Origin: Nemertoderma westbladi | Lineage: Eukaryota > Xenacoelomorpha > Nemertodermatida > Nemertodermatidae | DNA: 39,933 nt | NCBI GenBank assembly: GCA_032718475.1 | Contig: JAUCBJ010003080.1 | Span: 1-39,933, forward strand | Reading direction: 5' to 3' | In this document: piece after piece, positions 1-9,123 of the stretch | Layout of the letters: the number at the start of each line of letters is the position of its first letter | How positions within the stretch are numbered: the stretch's first letter is position 1 | Notes under the pieces: generated by a model | Told to the model about the DNA's origin: nothing | Databases searched by the model: none | Seen by the model: the letters and a program-made list of their open reading frames with translations, nothing else | Position numbers and translations under genes: made by a program

Positions 1-559
1 GCCCACCCCTACCTACGGGTATCCTCAGGCTTCAGCCGACTATTTTGTGCTTAAAAGCTGAACTTTTATTAATAACATGAAAATTTTAGGTATTCATGTC
101 TTATTCTTTTTAAAAATTCCCCGTTTTGATAATAGAAAATAATGTCAATTAACATAACTTTTTTCAATGAAATTCACCGTCATTGTTTTTATCGAAACGG
201 TAACATTATATTAATGAATAATTATTTTACTCTATGGGAAATTCACTTTATTTGTACTGTTGCTGTTAAGAATTCAGCATCTTGTACTTTAGCCAAGAAC
301 AAGAAGAGTACTGCTTGTTTGTATAAAGGGTAGTAGTGTGCAATAAATTGCTTTGTATGGTGTGTTATACTTATTTAATTCCATAATATTACTATTTCAT
401 TCATGTTACAATGCTACATTGTAAGCAACTTATTAGAAATTAAATAGAAAAATGGCACATTTTGGCATTAAATATTGTAATCATATTATTGTGCTTATGG
501 TATCCTAAACGTGATAAAGTGATAACGTTAATTATTCACATCTATCTTTTTTTATTCAG
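1..559. other. AT-rich flank or intron, nothing coding recognised
   Basis: No convincing coding region or repeat is visible. A 63-codon frame at 142-333 has no recognisable motif. A pyrimidine-rich tract ending in TTTATTCAG at 551-559 reads as a plausible 3' splice site for the exon that follows, so this stretch may be intron. Confidence 0.4.
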
Positions 560-798
560 TACCGGTACGCAAACCAATAATAAAAAGACCCTGGACCATG
601 GCGGAATCAACGGCCTTGACGAATCTTAATGGAATTCAGGAGATGCTTTTACTTGAAAAGCTACCAGGTAAAGATCCTCTGGAAAAGTTAATAATTGAAA
701 ATCCCGTGCTAAGTGGTAGAACATGGCGAAATGTCAAAGACTATTATCGGAACAATCGGAAGAAAATCTTAGAAGAGCTATCAGTGAAAAACAACTAA
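560..798 (+). CDS. Possible terminal exon with Rap1-type Myb/SANT fold
   Basis: An open frame runs from a good 3' splice site (pyrimidine tract plus CAG ending at 559) to TAA at 796-798. It is open upstream of the ATG at 598, so the exon probably starts at 560 rather than at that ATG. The translation contains KRPWT, then GKDPLEKLI, then SGRTWRNVKDYYRN. This pattern of a first helix after a Trp, a middle helix, and a recognition-type helix with W and a YYR motif is typical of Myb/SANT-like domains and resembles the Myb domain of the telomere protein Rap1 (TERF2IP). The role, probably DNA or protein binding in the nucleus, is inferred from the fold only. Upstream exons lie outside the window. 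It could also be a transposon-derived Myb-like domain or a chance frame. Confidence 0.45.
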
Positions 799-1200
799 AA
801 CACAAGTAGCTGACAAAAAGTACATCGTTTTGTTAACCCAAAACAATGCTTGTTGACACAGACATTTATTTTCGTTATCGAAGCGGGGAACATAACTGAA
901 TTCATATTATTAAAGTTAATCATATGGAAGGAGAGTATATGAGCAACGACTCCCGGTTAGATCTAAATGTAGGGCGTGGCGTGGATGAGATGAACTTTCA
1001 GGAGTTGCTTAATTAACATTTAATTAAATTAAACGTCTGCTTTACGTTCATATTTTGTAGTAACTACTGTGCATATTTGTTGTATTTTGTTTTAATATAC
1101 AAATGTTTTATTTGTATTGTATTTTGTATTGTGCAGTAAACTATGTACTAAGTTGTGAATAGATAAGGCATTATAATACATCATTATGTCGGGATACAGT
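799..1200. other. AT-rich spacer before the minisatellite
   Basis: No gene seen. It contains one copy of the GAAGCGGGGAACATAA motif near 880-897, which resembles the motif cluster at 4281-4640 on the far side of the minisatellite. This suggests both flanks once belonged to one repeat unit. Confidence 0.35.
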
Positions 1201-4200
1201 AAATTTTGTAGTACTGATTACCAGTTGTTCGTATTTTGTAGTACTGATTACCAGTTGTTCGTATTATATAGTACTGATTACCAGTTGTTCGTATTATATA
1301 GTACTGATTACCAGTTGTTCATATTATGTAGTACTGATTACCAGTTGTTCGTATTATATAGTACTGATTACCAGTTGTTCGTATTATATAGTACTGATTA
1401 CCAGTTGTTCATATTATGTAGTACTGATTACCAGTTGTTCGTATTATATAGTACTGATTACCAGTTGTTCGTATTATATAGTACTGATTACCAGTTGTTC
1501 GTATTATGTAGTACTGATTACCAGTTGTTCGTATTATGTAGTACTGATTACCAGTTGTTCGTATTATGTAGTACTGATTACCAGTTGTTCGTATTATATA
1601 GTACTGATTACCAGTTGTTCGTATTTTGTAGTACTGATTACCAGTTGTTCGTATTATATAGTACTGATTACCAGTTGTTCGTATTATGTAGTACTGATTA
1701 CCAGTTGTTCGTATTATGTAGTACTGATTACCAGTTGTTCGTATTATATAGTACTGATTACCAGTTGTTCATATTATGTAGTACTGATTACCAGTTGTTC
1801 ATATTATGTAGTACTGATTACCAGTTGTTCGTATTATGTAGTACTGATTACCAGTTGTTCGTATTATATAGTACTGATTACCAGTTGTTCGTATTATGTA
1901 GTACTGATTACCAGTTGTTCGTATTATATAGTACTGATTACCAGTTGTTCATATTATGTAGTACTGATTACCAGTTGTTCGTATTATATAGTACTGATTA
2001 CCAGTTGTTCGTATTATATAGTACTGATTACCAGTTGTTCATATTATGTAGTACTGATTACCAGTTGTTCGTATTATATAGTACTGATTACCAGTTGTTC
2101 GTATTATATAGTACTGATTACCAGTTGTTCGTATTATATAGTACTGATTACCAGTTGTTCGTATTATATAGTACTGATTACCAGTTGTTCGTATTATATA
2201 GTACTGATTACCAGTTGTTCGTATTATATAGTACTGATTACCAGTTGTTCGTATTATATAGTACTGATTACCAGTTGTTCATATTATGTAGTACTGATTA
2301 CCAGTTGTTCGTATTATATAGTACTGATTACCAGTTGTTCGTATTATGTAGTACTGATTACCAGTTGTTCGTATTATATAGTACTGATTACCAGTTGTTC
2401 GTATTATATAGTACTGATTACCAGTTGTTCGTATTATATAGTACTGATTACCAGTTGTTCGTATTATATAGTACTGATTACCAGTTGTTCATATTATGTA
2501 GTACTGATTACCAGTTGTTCGTATTATGTAGTACTGATTACCAGTTGTTCGTATTATATAGTACTGATTACCAGTTGTTCGTATTATGTAGTACTGATTA
2601 CCAGTTGTTCGTATTATGTAGTACTGATTACCAGTTGTTCGTATTATGTAGTACTGATTACCAGTTGTTCGTATTATGTAGTACTGATTACCAGTTGTTC
2701 GTATTATGTAGTACTGATTACCAGTTGTTCATATTATGTAGTACTGATTACCAGTTGTTCGTATTATATAGTACTGATTACCAGTTGTTCGTATTATATA
2801 GTACTGATTACCAGTTGTTCATATTATGTAGTACTGATTACCAGTTGTTCGTATTTTGTAGTACTGATTACCAGTTGTTCGTATTATGTAGTACTGATTA
2901 CCAGTTGTTCGTATTATGTAGTACTGATTACCAGTTGTTCGTATTATATAGTACTGATTACCAGTTGTTCGTATTATGTAGTACTGATTACCAGTTGTTC
3001 GTATTATGTAGTACTGATTACCAGTTGTTCGTATTATATAGTACTGATTACCAGTTGTTCATATTATGTAGTACTGATTACCAGTTGTTCGTATTATGTA
3101 GTACTGATTACCAGTTGTTCGTATTATGTAGTACTGATTACCAGTTGTTCGTATTATGTAGTACTGATTACCAGTTGTTCGTATTATATAGTACTGATTA
3201 CCAGTTGTTCGTATTTTGTAGTACTGATTACCAGTTGTTCGTATTATGTAGTACTGATTACCAGTTGTTCGTATTATGTAGTACTGATTACCAGTTGTTC
3301 GTATTATGTAGTACTGATTACCAGTTGTTCGTATTATGTAGTACTGATTACCAGTTGTTCGTATTATGTAGTACTGATTACCAGTTGTTCGTATTATGTA
3401 GTACTGATTACCAGTTGTTCGTATTATATAGTACTGATTACCAGTTGTTCGTATTTTGTAGTACTGATTACCAGTTGTTCGTATTATGTAGTACTGATTA
3501 CCAGTTGTTCGTATTTTGTAGTACTGATTACCAGTTGTTCGTATTTTGTAGTACGGATTACCAGTTGTTCGTATTATGTAGTACTGATTACCAGTTGTTC
3601 GTATTTTGTAGTACTGATTACCAGTTGTTCGTATTTTGTAGTACTGATTACCAGTTGTTCGTATTTTGTAGTACTGATTACCAGTTGTTCGTATTTTGTA
3701 GTACTGATTACCAGTTGTTCGTATTTTGTAGTACTGATTACCAGTTGTTCGTATTATATAGTACTGATTACCAGTTGTTCGTATTATATAGTACTGATTA
3801 CCAGTTGTTCGTATTATATAGTACTGATTACCAGTTGTTCGTATTTTGTAGTACTGATTACCAGTTGTTCGTATTTTGTAGTACGGATTACCAGTTGTTC
3901 GTATTATATAGTACTGATTACCAGTTGTTCGTATTATATAGTACTGATTACCAGTTGTTCGTATTATATAGTACTGATTACCAGTTGTTCGTATTATCGT
4001 AGTTGCGTGATTACCAGTTGTTCGTATTATGTAGTACTGATTACCAGTTGTTCGTATTATATAGTACTGATTACCAGTTGTTCGTATTATGTAGTACTGA
4101 TTACCAGTTGTTCGTATTTTGTAGTACTGATTACCAGTTGTTCGTATTTTGTAGTACTGATTACCAGTTGTTCGTATTATATAGTACTGATTACCAGTTG

Positions 4201-4213
4201 TTCGTATTTTGTA
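1201..4213. repeat. 30-bp minisatellite, about 100 copies
   Basis: A tandem array of a 30-bp unit: 93 units at 1201-3990, one 33-bp variant at 3991-4023, six more to 4203, and a 10-base partial. Almost all variation is in the first ten bases, with four main forms: GTATTATATA, GTATTATGTA, GTATTTTGTA and ATATTATGTA. The ATATTATGTA form occurs only between about 1321 and 3090. The GTATTTTGTA form dominates after about 3450. Two units (3541 and 3871) share a single T-to-G change. Because the unit length is a multiple of three and one frame lacks stops, the array is open for 938 codons (1186-4002), encoding a ten-residue repeat around STDYQLF. The 33-bp unit introduces a TAG at 4000-4002. I interpret it as satellite DNA, not a gene. 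Confidence 0.97.
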
Positions 4214-4501
4214 TTATGGAAATTTGCGACATATGTAGAGGTACCGGTAATCTACTTAGTTCTTACTAGGCGAGATAGTAGCAAACCGGGGACTGTCACA
4301 CTCCGTTATTGGCTTCGTATAATTTTTCACCTACGATTTTGCGACATCTAGCGGCGAATATTACAAAGCGGGGAGCACGGATATTTTTCACACAAAGCGG
4401 GGACCATAAATTCCGATACACTCCACATTCATAGACACACCAAGTTCGCTTCATAAACACAAACCGGGGATGATATAAAATAAAATTATATTTATAAAAA
4501 A

Positions 4502-4509
4502 TGACGTCA
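4502..4509. promoter_or_regulatory. Consensus CRE palindrome
   Basis: The octamer TGACGTCA is the full CREB/ATF consensus. A second ACGTC lies at about 4545. No downstream gene start is visible nearby, so function is doubtful. Confidence 0.2.
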
Positions 4510-4553
4510 TACTGATTATATTTGACCTCCTTAATATGATTATAGACGTCTTA

Positions 4554-4577
4554 CAAACCGGGGAGCTCCCCGGTTTG
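4554..4577. repeat. Perfect 24-bp palindrome
   Basis: Two head-to-head copies of the CAAACCGGGGA motif meet at a central AGCT to make a palindrome with no mismatch. It could form a cruciform or mark a junction of inverted repeat units. Confidence 0.85.
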
Positions 4578-4648
4578 CAATCGCTCCCCGCTTTGCGGGT
4601 CAAAAGTACAGTATGTCTCCCCGGTTTGCACCATCCGGCAGAACACCC

Positions 4649-4678
4649 TCACACACTAACACACACACACACACACAT
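4649..4678. repeat. (CA)n microsatellite
   Basis: Alternating CA run with one interruption (CTAA). Confidence 0.85.
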
Positions 4679-5041
4679 TACGGTAATAATGGTCACTTAT
4701 GTCAAAGACCGTGATTCTTAATAAATTCGATAAATATCACTTTATTCTTGGTTAAATTCGACCATCCGAGATTCAGGGTGGTTTTCAACCTGGGAGAGGA
4801 TATCCTGAATAAATATTTTACTCTCCTTTATTAATCGACGTGGCACTCAAGCTTGGATAGCGAAGTGCGAACGCAGAAAGGGTTAGTATTATTTAGTGTT
4901 AGCTTTTCAAGCTAGCTTGGGACGCACTCACGAGCTGGCTTGGTTGGGGAAGCTGTCTGCAAGCAAGTTTCATGAGATTGTACGTGAATACGTAAGGGGA
5001 AGGTATGGGCAGCAATGAATGGGCTTTCCAGGTTTTAGAAG
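4679..5041. other. Spacer, possibly degenerate LINE
   Basis: No clear open frame. Its position just upstream of a recognisable LINE 3' segment makes decayed LINE sequence likely, but I could not read it as protein. Confidence 0.3.
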
Positions 5042-5365
5042 TCTCACAGAATTCATAGGAAACTTAAGGTACGATTATTTAGAGCAGCAGTAGTTCCAGT
5101 ACTCCTCTATGGGAGTCCATGCTAGGCTCTAACTGCTGAGGACACCAAATCTCTGTATGGCACTTTCACAAGAATGCTGCAGTGCTACGCCGGGTTCATT
5201 TGTGTCATGTACAATGCATACATCTCCAACCAGACACTATATAACATTGGAGGTGTCTCATTGGTGAGACATTGTTTTCTCCATGAGGACCAGCCTGTGC
5301 ACAATCTTGTTGGCAGCCCCAATCTTGTTGCCAAGGAGAAAATAACCATACTGGACATTGCATGA
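5042..5365 (+). pseudogene. LINE polymerase C-terminal fragment (post-RT region)
   Basis: The translated segment reads KLKVRLFRAAVVPVLLYGS, a TAG at 5126-5128, then LTAEDTKSL, TFTRML, and further on SNQTLYNIGG and VRHCFLHEDQPVHNLV. In LINE ORF2 proteins the LFRAAV..LLYG block and the following TRML..N..LY..HC..H..QPV blocks lie just after the reverse transcriptase domain. The in-frame stop and the lack of any adjacent RT domain in order show this is a dead fragment. It ends at a TGA at 5363-5365. Confidence 0.8.
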
Positions 5366-5990
5366 CCATTGATTGATGAGGATAATCTCGCGAAAGTCAG
5401 GGCGATAGGGAGTTGTGGCGGCGCAATTTCATCGATAATCCGGAATAGCATTCTTAATGCACACAGCATTGGAGCGTGTCAATTGTGGTGTTAAGCCGGC
5501 ATAACATCCCAATGTGCAGTTGCAATACAGCAGAGCGATTATAATAATAGTATTAGTAGTAAGCTGGGGTCAAGATAGCTTCAAACTTGTTTGCTTTTTG
5601 GGGAATGGGGAAGCCTATTTCTTGAGTCCCGGTGAAGCTCCTGTGCGATCCGCGACACCGCATTATCTACCGTAGCGATAGTAGGCCTATCGCGTGCGGA
5701 GTAGAAGTAACAAACTGTTCGCAGTCGTAATCTGAGATTTCGTGAAAATCTTATTCATAAATTGGTACTTTTTTGTTGCTTATTATTCTTAAAGAGAACG
5801 AAATAGAGTTACAAAATAAATTGAACTGCAGTATTTTACATTTACTAAATGACTTCCATAGTTTCTGCGATTGCAATTATTGTAGCCTACTCTTCAACTC
5901 CTGACCATGGCTTACAATATATACGGCGCAACAGGTTGTCAATTTGGCCTAGAAAAAAGAGGCCAGTTTTATGATATGCGGAGAGTTTGA
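5366..5990. other. Spacer between LINE fragments
   Basis: No coding sequence recognised. It contains one TAGGCCTA palindrome at 5692-5699. It may include LINE 3' and 5' non-coding remains. Confidence 0.3.
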
Positions 5991-6433
5991 TTATTGGATG
6001 TTTGCAACCGGATGTTGAAAGGGGAAAAGCCACCATCACTTTGGACTAAAGGTCAACTAAAGTCTCTCACTAAGAAAGGAGACCTCGGTATACCAACAAA
6101 CTATCGTGGGATCTGTCTGCTTGTGGTAGCTGCCAAAATATACAATAAAATGATTCTATATAGAATTAGACCTCACATAGAGAAACTACTGCATAAGAGC
6201 CAAAACGGATTTCGACCAAGTAGATCAACAATATAGCTAAGATACTTGCGCTACGGAGACTGATTGAAGGAATTAAGTCAAAGAATCTCCCCGACTTCAA
6301 GAAAGCATTCGACTCAATCCATAGAGGTAAATTTCTGGAAATCCTAAGAGCTTATGGAATACCAGAGGTAATTGTGGCTGACATTGGATTATTATATTGT
6401 GACACAGAAGCTCTGGTTTTTCGGAAATTTTTT
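5991..6433 (+). pseudogene. LINE reverse transcriptase fragment, frameshifted
   Basis: The first part shows KGDLGIPTNYRGICLL, KIYNKMILYRI and QNGFRPSRST, the blocks that open the RT domain of non-LTR retrotransposons. A TAG at 6234-6236 ends that frame. The reading continues in another frame with LALRRLIEGIKSKNL, DFKKAFDSIHRGKFLEIL and AYGIP. The F-D-F-K-K-A-F-D block holds the first catalytic Asp of the RT. A few residues normally found just before it are missing, so there is also a small deletion. An in-frame TGA at 5988-5990 closes the upstream side. Homology stops near 6433 and no F/YxDD block follows. It is a truncated, inactive copy. Confidence 0.85.
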
Positions 6434-6595
6434 TCTTTACCAAAGTGTTTATAATAGTTTCACGACAACATTGATGCATTAACTTTCAATATATACATTT
6501 AAGAGACGCGAGATTAACTAACATTCACCATTAACTTGTATCCTAAAATCAAAAAACCCATTTTTGAGCAAAAAACTTTAAGCCCAAAAAAGGCA

Positions 6596-7016
6596 TTAAG
6601 GGGGGGGGGGGGGGGGGGGGGTACACCATTTTCGGACAACTCTTCGATTTATCACTCTCAACGCTTCATATTTTTTTCGTTTTGGCTATGATTTGGAATA
6701 TAGGTACCTAAGATGCTATTCTACATGATAGGATACATGTACGTTGTACAAGTACAGTAGTAGGGTTAAGAAGTTGACAATTTCATAAAAGAAAATTTGG
6801 AGATAATCGACCTTAACGTTATACGTAGTAATAGTAATTTCAATAGGTTTCCCTAAATGGAAATTGTTATAACTTGAAAACTAAAAGAGCTATTAAATAG
6901 CAGTTTTCAGATTTGGAAACACCATCAAATAATGCATTATAATAGATCATAAAAATAATTTCGACACATTTTGGACCAAAATGGTGTACACCCCCCCCCC
7001 CCCCCCCCCCCCTTAA
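6596..7016. mobile_element. piggyBac/Kolobok-like MITE with TTAA target duplication
   Basis: TTAA at 6596-6599 and at 7013-7016 flank a 413-bp element (6600-7012). The left end is a run of 22 G, the right end a run of 22 C, so the termini are inverted repeats. They continue inward as GTACACCATTTT on the left and its complement on the right. TTAA duplications are typical of piggyBac and Kolobok transposons. No transposase is encoded, so it would depend on an enzyme from elsewhere. Confidence 0.8.
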
Positions 7017-7730
7017 ATCAAAAATGCAGAGGTGGCATCCGGCCTAGCTGGATTCGCCCTGTTTTGAAGTACAAAAATCAGGTCAATGCCAACCATCAAC
7101 AAAAAATCCCATCTAATTTTAATTTTCGGGAGTTGGCAGGTAGGGCCTAGACTACTGTATATGATGTATTTGACCAATTGAATAGTCTTTAAAAGAATAA
7201 ATAACGTACTGGCGTTGTTTCCAAGGTATTTATTTAGCTATTTGTTTTGTTTGTTCTTGAATTATTAAATAATGTAACTTCTTTTGCACTATGTAGTGTT
7301 TGTTCTGTAGGTAGGCCTACATGTATGTTTTTGTTTAATAGTTTCCCGTCAGAGCTGCTTCGATTATTTTTGTATAGAAATTAAATATGTATGATCGCAA
7401 ATCAAATTACTAAAAAAGAGTTTTAGTGATTGTAACATTGTAAGTTTTACAGCATGCTGTATTGTTACAGTACAACAACTACAGTATAGTGTGGAGTAAT
7501 TACATAGTACTGTATGTGTGAATTAAAAAATGAATATCATTATATATTTAATGCTGCTCTAATATGGAAAAAATGTGCAATTTAAATAAAGTACCAAATA
7601 GATCAAATCAAATACTCGTATTACCTAGCCTGGTCACCGAGTGCGTTATCTGCACTTTATATTTAATAAGCTTTTTATTTTTTATAAGCACCAATTAGTG
7701 TTTTATGGAAAAATGTTCTTGAACATTTGG
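7017..7730. other. AT-rich spacer
   Basis: No gene seen. One TAGGCCTA lies at 7312-7319. Confidence 0.4.
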
Positions 7731-7949
7731 GACTGGTTACGAATAGGGGACCCTCCTGAATGCAGACAGCTTTCTGCATTTTTTTTGCAATTTTCTGCTC
7801 TTTTGTTTTTTCAAATCGTTTTTGTTTTGGTTCCTTCTGGCTACCCTGTAACCTGCTCCTTTACTTTTCAATTTATTTTTGTGATTTGATGTGATTTGTT
7901 GTGATTCTGAAATCAGCATTCAGGAGGGTCCCCTATACGTAACCAGTTC
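7731..7949. mobile_element. Small MITE with about 30-bp inverted ends
   Basis: The left end GACTGGTTACGAATAGGGGA continues with CCCTCCTGAATGC. The right end is its near-perfect inverse. TGAACAT occurs at about 7720-7726 and again right after the element at 7950-7956, but the TIR edges do not line up cleanly with it, so the target duplication is uncertain. The interior (about 7848-7866) holds one TGTAACCTGCTCCTTT motif that is the core of the 68-bp satellite found at 20.8 and 32.8 kb. Confidence 0.7.
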
Positions 7950-9123
7950 TGAACATGTTTAAATATTATTAAAAAATAAATGAATTATTCCAGAATATTA
8001 TGGAATAATTGAACTTATGTTCCAGAACATATATTTTGTTTTAGGACATTGGGAAAAGTAAGTATTAGGCCTATATAATATTAGCACCACAACGTTATCT
8101 GCACACCTCCAAATCTCTACCAAAAGTTGGTTATACTAAAGTTACTACAGGTAGTTTTTAATAATTTTTTGGAAAAGTTCTAAAACATGTTAACTACTGT
8201 AACTACGCCTATTCATTTAAAATAACAACCATGTTCCGTTGCAGAAACAATATTTTTCGTTCTAAAACACTTTTTAAGAAATATTTAGTATTACATACTT
8301 GATTTAGTGCTGGTTTGTTACCGGTATTGATTAAATTTCAAAAATTAATAAATTATTTCAACTGTCAATAGCTATAAATAACCATAAAAACATTCATGAA
8401 ATAATAATAACAAAGTAATTCGCCATTATTCATTTTTAAATATTATAATATTCCTCTAATCACTTTTTAAATGAACAAAAAAATTGATGTTCTAAGATAT
8501 TTTAGAATAGCTTGGTTATTATTCTACAACATTTTTCAATAGCAAAATGGTAAAATATTAAAAAAAATTGGTGGGATTCATAGTATATACTGACTCAGGT
8601 CTAGGTCAAAATGTCTTTTTTAATGAATTGGTGTCTCCTAGAACATGATAATACAGTATGTAGTAAAAATTTATGCTGAATGATACAGTACAAGCTCACA
8701 AAAATCAACACAATCAATTTAAAAAAAAATTTTGTTTCTCTTCCACGTTTTTTAAAATTAAATATAAAAAGTAGAAAAGTGGAAAAGTGATCAGGAAATA
8801 AGGTCGTGTGCAATCCTCACCCGCGAGAAACAATCGCCCGATTATTCCCAATTCAGGGAAAGTAGCAGGTTACAGTGGCATGTAGGCCTACTGTATTTCT
8901 AACTCAAACAATCCAACAGTTGAAATTCAGGTTCAGGATTAAATTCAGGTTGAAATTATTTATCAAGTGAAGATTGAACGTGGGCGAACTTTGCTGCAAA
9001 CCGAAAAAAGCCTTTTAAAATATTTGTTGAAACGGCATCACAAACTGCTGTGTGGTAGAATCTACGTTTAATTTACTGCAGCATGCTGTAGGCCTATAAT
9101 AAATCTTTTTAGCATAAGCTGCG
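7950..9123. other. AT-rich upstream region of the orphan gene
   Basis: It has several diverged GTTCTAGAAC/GTTCTAAAAC-type palindromes between about 7990 and 8530. At 8851-8878 the minus strand carries a close match to the core of the 68-bp satellite unit. TAGGCCTA occurs at 8066, 8883 and 9089. A short TCTTTTTAG at about 9105-9113 could be a 3' splice site just before the ATG of the next gene. Confidence 0.35.

Larger units (their letters stand above)
4214..4640. repeat. Cluster of CAAACCGGGGA / CAAAGCGGGGA motifs in both orientations
   Basis: Direct copies of the motif start near 4282, 4364, 4392, 4459 and 4554. Inverted copies lie near 4565-4578, 4583-4595 and 4617-4629. Spacing is irregular (about 28 to 95 bp). 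The cluster follows directly after the minisatellite and a related motif sits before it at about 880, so the array may be nested in a larger unclassified repeat. Confidence 0.6.

Noticed and set aside
1186-4002. 938-codon open frame encoding a ten-residue STDYQLF repeat
   Set aside because: It is a by-product of a 30-bp, stop-free tandem unit. A second frame is also open, there is no unique N-terminal domain, and DNA-level homogeneity includes all codon positions.
1201-4213. CRISPR-like regular repetition
   Set aside because: There are no unique spacers; units are contiguous tandem copies, and the context is eukaryotic.
4502-4509. CRE site as evidence for a promoter here
   Set aside because: A single consensus octamer with no gene start downstream is weak; listed only as a low-confidence site.
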